Assembly: GCA_050951585.1 (NCBI GenBank)
Contig: JBMNJI010000003.1
Coordinates: 1 to 64,000, forward strand
DNA from: UBA3937 sp050951585
GTDB lineage: Bacteria > Bacillota > Peptococcia > DRI-13 > DTU073
DNA: 64,000 nt
Direction: 5' to 3'
The position numbers were made by a program, and so were the translations under genes. The notes beneath the pieces are model-generated. The model worked only from the letters and a program-made list of their open reading frames with translations. It searched no databases and was not told the DNA's origin. Numbering within the stretch: the stretch's first letter is position 1; every line of letters begins with the position of its first letter. This document shows positions 1 through 8,635 of this stretch, one piece after another.

Positions 1-32
1 TGAATATTTTTTGATCTGAATTATAAAAAATT

Positions 33-57
33 AACCGGGTTTCTGCCCGGTTTTTTT
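33..57 (+). terminator. Rho-independent terminator of an upstream gene
   Basis: A 7-bp GC-rich stem (AACCGGG at 33-39 with CCCGGTT at 46-52) with a 6-nt loop is followed by a run of seven T. It probably ends a transcript entering from the left of the window. Confidence 0.8.
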
Positions 58-232
58 ATTAGAACGCATAGTTTAATTTTGGGAATATTAACTAAAACAG
101 ATGGGGTAAAAAATTAAAAATAGGCAGGAAAAAATTTTTTTACGAAGAAGAGTAATATAATTATGTTGCAAATTCAGTGAAAAGAGCAAAAGTGAAAATA
201 ATATTCAAAATAAAGAAGGGAGTTATGGGTTA

Positions 233-2773
233 ATGAACATGACAAAGAAAAAGTGGCGCTACATCTCGATGCTGGTATTTTTCACTTTTCTTTTAAACCT
301 TTGCGCTCCCTGCCTTCCTCTGCAGGCGGAAGCAACAAAAAACAACATTACGGAAGGCTCTCTATTTGCAAGCGGATCCTTTAGTGATATAGGAGGACAT
401 TGGGCGGAAAAGGAGATTAAAGCCTGGACGGTGCGTGGGTTGGCGGGGGGCTACTCCGACGGTAGTTTCCGGCCGGACAGCTCCATTACGCGGGCCGAGT
501 TTGTGACGCTGGTCAACCGGGCTTTTGGCTATACCAATAATAATCCTAATCGTACCGAGGTTGATAGTGCGCAGTATACACTTGCCCAATTTACTGATCA
601 GGCGCAAATACCGGAGTGGAGCGAAGCGGCTATAGTGGCGGCAGTAAAGGGTGGCTACATGAGCGGTTATCCCGATGGCAGTTTTCAGCCGACCAAGGCC
701 ATTGCCCGGGCGGAGGCTCTTTCCGTTCTGGATCGTGCTGTCGGCACCTTATATAGTCGTGCCGGTACATATGGACCTTTTCAGGGCACGGTGGTGATTG
801 AAGGCAACGTGACCATCAATACCCACGGTGTTACCTTGCAAAACACCACTATTACCGGCAACCTCTACCTCACCGAAGGGATCGGGGCGGGGGATGTTAC
901 TTTAGATGGCGTAACCGTTCAGGGGATAACGAAAATAGCCGGAGGCGGCAGGGATAGTATTCGTCTGCTGAATACCAGCGTAGGTGCGGTACTGGTGAAT
1001 GTACCGAGCGGTCAGCTTGTGCGGTTATTGGCCAAAGGAAGTACGGACGTGGGCACTCTGGAAGCCAGAACCCCGGCCATATTAGAAGAAGAGGAATTAA
1101 CGGCAACTGGTTTTACCAAGGTGTTTATTAAACCTCAGGAGAGCAGTTCTTCCCAGGGAACTAAACAGGGGCTCACCATAGCACTCGCCGGTGAATTTAA
1201 TGATGTGGAAATCCAGGAAGCGACAGTACAACTTAACCTGCAAAAAGGCAGTATTGCCAATCTAAGCTTGTCTTCATCCGCTCAAGGGGCTCAAATTAAC
1301 CTGGCCGCTGAAACTACAGTACAAACCTTACTTGCCGATACGGCGGCTACCATCCAAGGGGAGGGCACCGTGGAAACAGCCTATGCCAACGTGGATGGTG
1401 TAGAAATTGAGGCACAGGCAAAGAATGTACTGGTGGCGGACGGCGTTCAGGCGAACGTGGCGGGAAAAGCCATCACCGAGGACTATAAATATACCGAACC
1501 CAAAAAGAAAAAAAGCAAAGATGCTTCTTTAAGTGATCTGGCGATAAACGGGACAACCGTATCAGGCTTTGCCGCTGATAAATTGTCTTATGATGTAGTA
1601 TTGCTTTATGGAACCACGGAAGTGCCGGAAGTAACTGCTACTGCCCGCCATGCCAAAGCTAAAGTGGTGGTAACGCAAGCCACAGACATAACGGAACCGG
1701 ATAATATCGCGACCGTACTGGTAACGGCGGAAAACGGCAGGACGCAAACCTATACCGTATGCTTTACTGTTGGGGAAAGTTCCGCGAAAGCGATCACTGC
1801 TTTTCACTTATTTGCAGAGTCAGAGCCGGTAGGGATTGGTGTTATTGATGAAGAGGCTAATCCGAAAACGATTACCGTAACCGTACCTTACGGGACGGAT
1901 GTGACTTCATTAGTGCCGACGATTGAACATACCGGAGTGAGTACTTCCCCTGCCTCGGGAACACCGCAAGACTTCACTAATCCGGTTACCTATACTGTCA
2001 CCGCCGCAGATGGTTCAACGGCAGAATATGAGGTCACTGTCACCATTGCTTCAAATAGCGAGGCGAGTCTGACTTCTTTAGCAGTAAATCCGGGGACAAT
2101 TGCCTTTGCTCCGGGAACATATATTTATGATAATGTGGTGGTACCTTACGGCACCGCTTCTGTGGAAGTAAGCTTTGCGGCAACAGCAGGAGCTACGACA
2201 GATTTAGATTCACCATACACCGTAGCGATTACTGATAAAGCAGGAACCTTCTCCGTGGAAGTAACGGCGGAAGATGGAATTTCTAAGCAAACGTATACGA
2301 TTAATTTTGTGGAAGCAGTACCGGTGACTGGTGTTAGCTTGGATAAGGAAACGACGACCTTAGCAGTAGGAGAAAACGAAACCCTTACCGTCACTGTTTC
2401 ACCAGAGGATGCCAGCAATCAAACGGTAGACTGGGAAAGCAGCGATACGAACGTGGCCACCGTGGATGATGACGGAAAGGTAACCGCAGTGGGTGTAGGA
2501 ACGGCAACGATCACTGTAACCACAGTAGACGGCAATAAGACTGATACCTGTGTGGTCACGGTTAATCCTGCTCCGATAGAGCATTTTGCCTGTAGCACCA
2601 ATGACGGAACCAGTGCTACTTTCACGTGGACGGCGGCAGTTGGAGCGACAAGTATCAAGATTGAGCAGTCCACATATAACAGTGTGGATGAAACATGGAG
2701 CGAATGGACAGAAGCCTATACGGCACCGATAGAACCAACAGCAACATCCGCCAACTCAGTTGGGAGACCTTGA
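233..2773 (+). CDS. SLH-domain surface protein with cadherin-like and Big2 domains
   Basis: Secreted protein of 846 residues, probably anchored to the cell wall through S-layer homology domains. A signal peptide covers about residues 1-33. Two SLH domains follow (about 49-100 and 118-170; FRPDSSITRAEF and FQPTKAIARAEA match the SLH core). A region of beta-strand repeats runs to about 415, then a Lys-rich linker, three cadherin-like beta-sandwich repeats (about 433-695) and a Big2 immunoglobulin-like domain (about 700-778). Residues 780 onward begin a fibronectin-III-like fold but stop after ANSVGRP. In the +1 frame from about position 2749 the reading would be TQLGDLDKGEKKNYTSY then stop, which resembles the expected GLDKG turn of that fold, so the 3' end looks frameshifted and truncated. 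The beta-repeat region is shared with the SLH protein at 54154. Ligand or role is unknown. Confidence 0.85.
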   Translation: MNMTKKKWRYISMLVFFTFLLNLCAPCLPLQAEATKNNITEGSLFASGSFSDIGGHWAEKEIKAWTVRGLAGGYSDGSFRPDSSITRAEFVTLVNRAFGYTNNNPNRTEVDSAQYTLAQFTDQAQIPEWSEAAIVAAVKGGYMSGYPDGSFQPTKAIARAEALSVLDRAVGTLYSRAGTYGPFQGTVVIEGNVTINTHGVTLQNTTITGNLYLTEGIGAGDVTLDGVTVQGITKIAGGGRDSIRLLNTSVGAVLVNVPSGQLVRLLAKGSTDVGTLEARTPAILEEEELTATGFTKVFIKPQESSSSQGTKQGLTIALAGEFNDVEIQEATVQLNLQKGSIANLSLSSSAQGAQINLAAETTVQTLLADTAATIQGEGTVETAYANVDGVEIEAQAKNVLVADGVQANVAGKAITEDYKYTEPKKKKSKDASLSDLAINGTTVSGFAADKLSYDVVLLYGTTEVPEVTATARHAKAKVVVTQATDITEPDNIATVLVTAENGRTQTYTVCFTVGESSAKAITAFHLFAESEPVGIGVIDEEANPKTITVTVPYGTDVTSLVPTIEHTGVSTSPASGTPQDFTNPVTYTVTAADGSTAEYEVTVTIASNSEASLTSLAVNPGTIAFAPGTYIYDNVVVPYGTASVEVSFAATAGATTDLDSPYTVAITDKAGTFSVEVTAEDGISKQTYTINFVEAVPVTGVSLDKETTTLAVGENETLTVTVSPEDASNQTVDWESSDTNVATVDDDGKVTAVGVGTATITVTTVDGNKTDTCVVTVNPAPIEHFACSTNDGTSATFTWTAAVGATSIKIEQSTYNSVDETWSEWTEAYTAPIEPTATSANSVGRP

Positions 2774-2839
2774 CAAAGGGGAGAAGAAAAATTATACTTC
2801 TTATTAATTAGGCAAAAACTTTTAAAAAAGAATCAGAAG

Positions 2840-3080
2840 CAAATGATGGAAATGACAGGTTGAGTAAGTATAAGCCTTTTTCCAGCGAATGAGGGATGGT
2901 GGAAGCCTCAGAAAAGATTATACCGAAGATGAGCCTTGATCTTGACGGGTTGGTGGCCTTTATCGCACCGAAGTCTTTAAGTTGTTTGTGACTTGCTGAG
3001 GACCGGGTTTCCGGTCAAAGCAGGGTGGTACCACGTGAGGCAAAGCCTTTCGTCCCTGAGTTGGATGAAAGGCTTTAATT
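2840..3080 (+). promoter_or_regulatory. T-box leader controlling metG (methionine)
   Basis: The T-box core AGGGTGGTACCACG is at 3022-3035. A terminator stem AAAGCCTTTC (3042-3051) pairs with GAAAGGCTTT (3067-3076), followed by an AT-rich stretch. The stem I motif GGGATGGTGGAAGCC lies around 2893-2906, and a probable specifier ATG at 2929-2931 follows CGAAG, matching methionine and the downstream methionyl-tRNA synthetase. Uncharged tRNA-Met should stabilise the antiterminator and allow metG transcription. The exact 5' end was not determined. Confidence 0.93.
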
Positions 3081-3101
3081 TATTTAGGGAGGAATATTGT
3101 G

Positions 3102-5114
3102 ATGAGTGAAAAGACCTTTTATATCACGACGCCGATTTATTATCCGAGCGCAAAACTGCATATCGGGCATGCTTTAACCACGGTGATGGCCGATACGATG
3201 ACCCGCTATAAGAAAATGCAGGGTTATGACACCTATTTTCTAACCGGTTCTGATGAACATGGGCAGAAAATCGAGCGGACAGCCCGGGCGGCCGGGAAGA
3301 GCCCCCAGGAATATGTCGATGAGATTGTGGCCGGCTTCCAGTATCTCTGGGGGAAGCTGGACATCTCCAATGACGATTTTATCCGCACGACCGAGGACCG
3401 GCATCAGAAGGTGGTACAGGAAATCTTCCGGAAGATCCATGACAAAGGAGATATTTATCTCTCTTCCTATGAAGGCTGGTATTGTACACCTTGTGAAACC
3501 TTCTTTACGGAGCGGCAGGTGGGCGAGAATAAGGTGTGCCCGGATTGTCAGCGCCCGGTAGAGCTGGTCCAGGAAGAAAGCTATTTCTTTAAAATGTCCA
3601 AATACCAGGACCGGCTCCTGAAATATATCGAGGAGAATCCGGACTTTATTCAACCCGTTTCGCGGCGCAACGAAATGATCAATTTTATCAAAGGCGGACT
3701 GGAGGACCTGTGTATTTCCCGGACCACGTTCAACTGGGGGATTCCGGTACCCATTAATGACAAGCATGTTATTTATGTATGGTTCGATGCTTTGACGAAC
3801 TACATCAGTGCCCTGGGGTACGGGTCGGAAAACGATGAGTTGTACCGGAAGTACTGGCCTGCCGACATTCATCTGGTGGGGAAAGACATTGTACGCTTCC
3901 ATACGGTAATCTGGCCCACTATTCTCATGGCCGCGGATCTGCCTTTGCCGAAACAGGTTTTTGGCCATGGCTGGCTGCTGTTGGATTCGGGGAAAATGTC
4001 CAAATCAAAAGGCAATGTGGTGGACCCGGTGGAGTTGATTGAGAAATACGGGGCGGCGTCAATACGCTATTTTCTCCTGCGGGAAATTCCGCTGGGGATG
4101 GATGGCTTTTATTCAGAGGATAATCTCATTCAGAGAATCAATACGGACCTGGCCAATGACTTCGGGAATCTGGTGTCCCGCACCGTGGCGATGATCGAAA
4201 AGTATTTTGGCGGGGAAGTACCGGCACCGCAAGGAGCGGAAGGAAAGTATGACGAGGAGTTGCTGCAGCTGGCCGGGACCGTGCCGCAGGAGGCGGCGGA
4301 TTATTTCGAAAAAATGGATTTTGCCAATGCCCTGACGGCAATCTGGCATTTGGTGAACAGAGCCAATAAGTATATCGACGAGACGATGCCCTGGGCCTTA
4401 GCCAAGGATCCCACCCGGCAAGGGAGATTGGGGACAGTCTTATACAATCTGCTCGAGACGATTCGGGTGGTTACGGTAATGATTACGCCCGCGATGCCGG
4501 AATTACCGGCCAAGGTCTGGGCCCAAACCGGCACGGAGGCGGCCGCAAACACGACCTGGACTGCTACAAAATGGGGACAGACCCAGGCCGGGCAGAAGGT
4601 CAGCAAGGGAGTGGCCCTTTTCCCGCGGATTGAGAGTAAGGAGGAAAAAGCAAACATGACAGAAGCAGCAGCCAAGGCAGGAGGCGCTAATACAACTGCA
4701 AACGGGGATGTAACTGCAAACGAGAAGACGACCGAACAAGAAAGCGTACAAGTCACAGGAAATGCTAATAACGCTAATACCGAAGAAAAAGCGGAAGTTA
4801 CGATTGAGGATTTTGCGAAAATTGATTTAAGGGTCGCGGAGGTTCTGACCTGTGAAAAGGTGGAGAAAACGGAAAAACTCCTAAAATTAGAAGTAAAAAT
4901 CGGTGAAGAAGTGCGCACCATTGTTTCCGGGATTGCCAAACATTATACCCCGGAAGAGATGGTGGGGAAGAAGGTTATCGTGGTAGCGAATCTGAAGCCG
5001 GCTAAATTACGGGGGATCTTATCGAGGGGCATGCTGCTGGCGGCTTCCAATGAGGACACCCTGGAGGTCTTAACAGTGGAAAAGGAATTGCCAACCGGCA
5101 GCCGGGTGAAGTAA
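3102..5114 (+). CDS. metG: Methionyl-tRNA synthetase
   Basis: Cytoplasmic class I aminoacyl-tRNA synthetase charging tRNA-Met. The catalytic core has HIGH at residues 20-23 and KMSKS at about 298-302. A zinc knuckle (CTPC and CPDC, about 127-147) lies in the connective-peptide region. An Ala/Thr/Asn-rich linker joins the core to a C-terminal tRNA-binding OB-fold (about 565-670, beginning IEDFAKIDLRVAEV) that promotes dimerisation in this subclass. The start ATG at 3102 lies 9 nt after AGGGAGG; a GTG directly before it (3099) is the alternative. It is the first gene of a metG-tatD-rsmA unit and is preceded by a methionine T-box. Confidence 0.97.
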   Translation: MSEKTFYITTPIYYPSAKLHIGHALTTVMADTMTRYKKMQGYDTYFLTGSDEHGQKIERTARAAGKSPQEYVDEIVAGFQYLWGKLDISNDDFIRTTEDRHQKVVQEIFRKIHDKGDIYLSSYEGWYCTPCETFFTERQVGENKVCPDCQRPVELVQEESYFFKMSKYQDRLLKYIEENPDFIQPVSRRNEMINFIKGGLEDLCISRTTFNWGIPVPINDKHVIYVWFDALTNYISALGYGSENDELYRKYWPADIHLVGKDIVRFHTVIWPTILMAADLPLPKQVFGHGWLLLDSGKMSKSKGNVVDPVELIEKYGAASIRYFLLREIPLGMDGFYSEDNLIQRINTDLANDFGNLVSRTVAMIEKYFGGEVPAPQGAEGKYDEELLQLAGTVPQEAADYFEKMDFANALTAIWHLVNRANKYIDETMPWALAKDPTRQGRLGTVLYNLLETIRVVTVMITPAMPELPAKVWAQTGTEAAANTTWTATKWGQTQAGQKVSKGVALFPRIESKEEKANMTEAAAKAGGANTTANGDVTANEKTTEQESVQVTGNANNANTEEKAEVTIEDFAKIDLRVAEVLTCEKVEKTEKLLKLEVKIGEEVRTIVSGIAKHYTPEEMVGKKVIVVANLKPAKLRGILSRGMLLAASNEDTLEVLTVEKELPTGSRVK

Positions 5115-5115
5115 G

Positions 5116-5880
5116 ATGCTCTTTGATACACATGCCCACCTGGATGATCCAAAACTTGCTGAAGATCAACAGGCCGTGATCGCGCGGGCGCGAGAGGCCG
5201 GGGTTGGGTTAATCGTTAATGCGGCGGAGAATGTCAACACTTCCCGGGCGACCCTGGAATTGACCAGAAAGTACGATTTTATCTACGGGGCGGTGGGGAT
5301 GCATCCCCATAACGCCCAAGAACTCAATGAGCAAGGGCTGACCGCCCTCAGGAGGATGGCGCAGGAGCCCCGGATTGTGGCAATCGGGGAGATTGGGCTG
5401 GACTATTATTATGATTTTTCACCCCGGGAAACGCAGCAGCAGGTTTTCCGGGAAATGATCCGCCTGGCGAAGGAAGTGCGCCTACCGATTATTGTCCATG
5501 ACCGGGACGCGCACGAAGATACCTGGCGCATTGTCCGGGAAGAGAAGGCCGCGGAGGTAGGCGGAGTATTTCATTGTTATTCGGGAAGCTGGCCGTGGGC
5601 GCAGGAAATCATCAAGCAGGGCTTTTATATCGCCCTGGGAGGGACGGTCACGTTCCAGAATGCCAAAAAGACCGTGGAGGTAGCGCAAAAGATCCCGCCA
5701 GAGTATCTTTTACTGGAGACGGATTGTCCCTATTTGGCGCCGGTGCCTTACAGGGGTAAAAGGAATGAGCCGGCTTTTGTGGCGGCGGTAGCCAAACACA
5801 TTGCCGACATCCGGGGAATGTCGGTGGAGGAAATAGCGGCAGTGACCACGGCCAACGGCAGGAGGCTGTTTTCGATATGA
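5116..5880 (+). CDS. tatD: TatD-family metal-dependent DNase
   Basis: Predicted TIM-barrel metal-dependent hydrolase of 254 residues; TatD proteins have 3'-5' exonuclease activity and act in DNA repair or turnover. Metal ligands are visible: DTHAHLD (His6, His8), GEIGLDYYYD (Glu about 95), IVHDRDAH, FHCYSG, and ETDCPYLAP near the C-terminus. It starts one base after the metG stop codon, and its stop overlaps the rsmA start, so the three genes are probably translationally coupled. The metG-tatD-rsmA order is common in Firmicutes. Confidence 0.94.
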   Translation: MLFDTHAHLDDPKLAEDQQAVIARAREAGVGLIVNAAENVNTSRATLELTRKYDFIYGAVGMHPHNAQELNEQGLTALRRMAQEPRIVAIGEIGLDYYYDFSPRETQQQVFREMIRLAKEVRLPIIVHDRDAHEDTWRIVREEKAAEVGGVFHCYSGSWPWAQEIIKQGFYIALGGTVTFQNAKKTVEVAQKIPPEYLLLETDCPYLAPVPYRGKRNEPAFVAAVAKHIADIRGMSVEEIAAVTTANGRRLFSI

Positions 5881-6788
5881 ACAACGAACCACCTGAAAAA
5901 TTGCAAATCAGGAGCCTTTTAAAAGAAAAAGAGTTCCATTTTAAGAAAAAATGGGGGCAAAATTTTATTTTTGACCTTAATTTGCTACGGCGCATTGTGG
6001 AGGTAGCAGGAATTCAAGCGGGCGACCGGGTGGTGGAGATTGGACCGGGGGCGGGCACCCTTACGCGGATGCTTCTGGAAAAAGGGGCGGAGGTGTTGGC
6101 CGTGGAGATAGATGCCGCCCTTCTTCCTGTGCTGGCGCAGGTGTTGGACGGGACCCGCGGAATTGTTGTGCAGGGTGATGCCTTAAAGGTAAATTTTGAT
6201 GAAATGACGGCAAACCACAACATGGCCCCTCCTTATAAGGTGGTGGCCAATCTTCCCTACTATATTACCACGCCGCTCATTATGAGCCTGCTGGAGAATC
6301 ACGATCAGATTGCAGATATTGTGGTCATGGTGCAAAAAGAAGTGGCGGAAAGACTGACGGCTTCCCCCGGAACAAAGGAATACGGGGCGGTCACCTTGGC
6401 GGTGGAGTATTACGCGGAGGCGGAGATCCTTTTTAATATCCCGCGCCGGCTCTTTATCCCGGTTCCGGAGGTGGATTCGGCCTTGCTGCGTTTAAAACCG
6501 CGCGCCGAAAGACGCCGGGACATATTGCCCGGAGAAGAATTACAGACGCGGGAGCGCTTGTTTAAATTGATCAAAGCCGCTTTTGGGCAACGGCGCAAGA
6601 CGTTATTGAATGCTTTAAGTTCCCTTGTAAAGGGGCTAAACAAGGAGAAAATAGTGGCAATGCTGGAGAAGGGAGGAATTGACCCGCAGACGCGCGGAGA
6701 GACATTGAGTCTCACCCAATATGAGCAATTAGCCGTCATCTGGGCGGAGATGGATAAACAGGAAGAAGGAAAAGGCAGGAGGGAATAA
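5877..6788 (+). CDS. rsmA: 16S rRNA dimethyladenosine transferase
   Basis: SAM-dependent methyltransferase (KsgA) that dimethylates two adjacent adenines in helix 45 of 16S rRNA during small-subunit maturation. SAM motif I is VEIGPGAGTLTRML (about residues 50-63), the acidic strand end is AVEID, and the catalytic motif is NLPYY (about 122-126). At 303 residues it is slightly longer than average because of a Lys/Gln/Glu-rich tail. Its ATG overlaps the tatD stop (ATGA). Downstream order rsma-yabG-veg echoes the Bacillus ksgA-yabG-veg neighbourhood, here with two genes inserted. Confidence 0.96.
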   Translation: MNNEPPEKLQIRSLLKEKEFHFKKKWGQNFIFDLNLLRRIVEVAGIQAGDRVVEIGPGAGTLTRMLLEKGAEVLAVEIDAALLPVLAQVLDGTRGIVVQGDALKVNFDEMTANHNMAPPYKVVANLPYYITTPLIMSLLENHDQIADIVVMVQKEVAERLTASPGTKEYGAVTLAVEYYAEAEILFNIPRRLFIPVPEVDSALLRLKPRAERRRDILPGEELQTRERLFKLIKAAFGQRRKTLLNALSSLVKGLNKEKIVAMLEKGGIDPQTRGETLSLTQYEQLAVIWAEMDKQEEGKGRRE

Positions 6789-6914
6789 GAAGACCTCTTG
6801 CCTTTCTTGGTATATTTTACAGCTAGCCTGAAAAGCAGTGCCGCGATAAAATGAGCGAAGTAACCGACAACTTGCCACGAGCTCAAAAATATAAGTTGGA
6901 GGAAGGGGAGCCAA

Positions 6915-7526
6915 ATGAGAAAACAGAGAAACTTAATTTGTTTAGTGTTAGTATTCATGTTCCTGTTTATTACTGCTGAACCCGCATTAGCTGCCGTTAC
7001 ACATAAGGTTAAGGCAGGGGAAAGCTTATTTAAATTAAGCCAATGGTATGGGACCTCGATAAATAGCATTAAAAATGCCAATGGCTTAAAATCAAATACG
7101 ATTTTCATTGGGCAAAACTTAAAAATACCCACAACAGCAACGGTAAAAGCCTCCCGGAGCGGTAGCGGTTACAGTCAGGATGATCTTTACTGGCTGGCCA
7201 GGGCCGTATATGGAGAGGCGCGTGGGGAGTCTTATACAGGGCAGGTGGCGGTTGCGGCGGTTATTCTCAACCGGGTGGAGAGCAGTCAATTTCCCAACAC
7301 GGTGAAAGGGGTAATTTTTGAACCGCTGGCCTTTACGGCGGTAGCGGACGGACAGATTTATCTGACACCGAATGCTACGGCCATCAAAGCGACCAGAGAC
7401 GCGGCCGCCGGTTGGGATCCCTCCGGTGGAGCACTATACTATTGGAATCCCGCCAAATCAACCAGTAAGTGGATTTGGACCCGTTCGATTATTAAACGGA
7501 TCGGAAATCATGTTTTTGGCCTGTAG
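6915..7526 (+). CDS. LysM and SleB-type cell wall hydrolase
   Basis: Secreted spore cortex-lytic or cell-wall hydrolase, 203 residues. A signal peptide ends around AEPALA (about residue 27), a LysM peptidoglycan-binding domain covers about 29-73 (HKVKAGESLFKLSQWYGTS), and a Hydrolase_2/SleB catalytic domain fills about 92-203, with the catalytic Glu expected in AVYGEARGE. In Bacillus, SleB is a lytic transglycosylase active during germination; the domain order here, LysM first, is common in Clostridia. The last 69 bp overlap the 3' end of the opposing glycosyltransferase gene. RBS GGAGGAAGGGGAG lies just before the ATG. Confidence 0.9.
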   Translation: MRKQRNLICLVLVFMFLFITAEPALAAVTHKVKAGESLFKLSQWYGTSINSIKNANGLKSNTIFIGQNLKIPTTATVKASRSGSGYSQDDLYWLARAVYGEARGESYTGQVAVAAVILNRVESSQFPNTVKGVIFEPLAFTAVADGQIYLTPNATAIKATRDAAAGWDPSGGALYYWNPAKSTSKWIWTRSIIKRIGNHVFGL

Positions 7527-8363
7527 AGTGGCTAAAAATGTGTCGAGCAGATCAAAACGCCTGAAGCTTTGGTAGCCGGAGGTGCTTTGGGCACAAGCTT
7601 TGAGCAGTGCGGGGAAAGGAGTCCCGTCCAGATAGGAGAGGGCCTGCTTACAGTCGGCGATAATGGTGGCGGCAATGTTTGCCGCATGCTCATCATTGCG
7701 AAATTTGGAGCCGAGTAATTCATGGGGAATCGTCGCGGCGACCCCGATGCGAAAGTCGTGCAGGGCGGCATAAGCAAGAGCAACAGGAGGAATAGCAAGG
7801 AGTTGCAAAGGTATTTCTGCCAATAAACGGGCGGAGATGGCGTGTGGGCCATGGCTGGGTGTAGCCTGGCCTATTTTTTTGCTTAAAGATAGCCTGTCGT
7901 TTAGTATTTGGCGGTATTTTAAGACGGTATCAGCGAGGAAGGGCGGGGAAGCGCGCCTGGCCATGGTGTGCTCACCAGACATGGCGGGGTAGCAATTGGT
8001 GAGCGCTAAATCAAGCCCCCGGGCCAGCCCGTGGATTAACTGCAGAATAGGGGCAGTTATTTGGCCGGCTAAATCTCCATCGATAAAAACGATTCCTGCC
8101 GGTTGGTATTTTTTTTGGGCAAAAGCAGCACCGACCGCACGCGGCACATCAATACCCAGCGGTTCGGGGAAAGAGAGCATTTCAATTAAGTCTTTGGCCT
8201 CCTCTGTATCGGCGCTTACCTGCAGAACCGTTTCTTCCGTGGAATCAGTGCAGCCGTTTGCCACTAAAATAAGGCGGTGAAAACAATGACAGGCGAAGAG
8301 ATTGCGCAAAACATTGGCAATGGAGTTTGCTTCGTTATACGCCGGGACTACTGCAATCCACAT
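7458..8363 (-). CDS. Glycosyltransferase family 2-like protein
   Basis: Cytoplasmic nucleotide-sugar transferase-like protein of 301 residues. The N-terminus WIAVVPAYNEANSIANVLRNL is the standard GT2 first strand and loop, and FIDGDLAG (about residues 91-98) supplies the DxD-type metal site. The acceptor is unknown. The start is well placed after AAAGGAG on the minus strand. The final 22 codons run antisense to the end of the SleB-type hydrolase gene, so the two genes are convergent and overlapping. Its location between rsmA and yabG might suggest a spore-envelope role, but that is only inference. Confidence 0.8.
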   Translation of the reverse strand: MWIAVVPAYNEANSIANVLRNLFACHCFHRLILVANGCTDSTEETVLQVSADTEEAKDLIEMLSFPEPLGIDVPRAVGAAFAQKKYQPAGIVFIDGDLAGQITAPILQLIHGLARGLDLALTNCYPAMSGEHTMARRASPPFLADTVLKYRQILNDRLSLSKKIGQATPSHGPHAISARLLAEIPLQLLAIPPVALAYAALHDFRIGVAATIPHELLGSKFRNDEHAANIAATIIADCKQALSYLDGTPFPALLKACAQSTSGYQSFRRFDLLDTFLATLQAKNMISDPFNNRTGPNPLTG

Positions 8364-8463
8364 ACTCAGTCTCCTTTCTGTGAAAGATGTCCCGAAAAAA
8401 ATTATGCCGGGCGCTTTCTCGTTTTATCTTATGAAGGACAAGGGAAAGGAGTGCAATTCTTTT

Positions 8464-8492
8464 AACCTTTAATCCGGCACGGACATAAAATA
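8464..8492 (+). promoter_or_regulatory. Candidate sigma-K-type promoter for yabG
   Basis: AACC at 8464-8467, a 16-nt spacer and CATAAAATA at 8484-8492 fit the mother-cell sigma-K pattern (mACm, then CATAnnnTA). Bacillus yabG is sigma-K dependent. The start codon lies about 145 nt downstream, which is rather far. Confidence 0.4.
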
Positions 8493-8524
8493 TTAGGACG
8501 AATGATAAGCACAGGAAGAATGAC

Positions 8525-8589
8525 CAGAACAAGTAACCGAACAAGTAGTGCGATCAAGTGACTGGAACAGGTGACCGGAATAGATAAAT
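8525..8589 (+). repeat. Degenerate 13-bp tandem repeats before yabG
   Basis: The motif GAACAAGTnACCG recurs with phases of 12, 13 and 13 nt; CAAGT or CAGGT begins at 8530, 8542, 8555 and 8568. The stretch between 8364 and 8635 otherwise holds only the candidate promoter. Confidence 0.55.
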
Positions 8590-8635
8590 AGAGCAAAAGA
8601 GAAGAATAAAGAGAAGGAACGAGGGGCGATGGATA

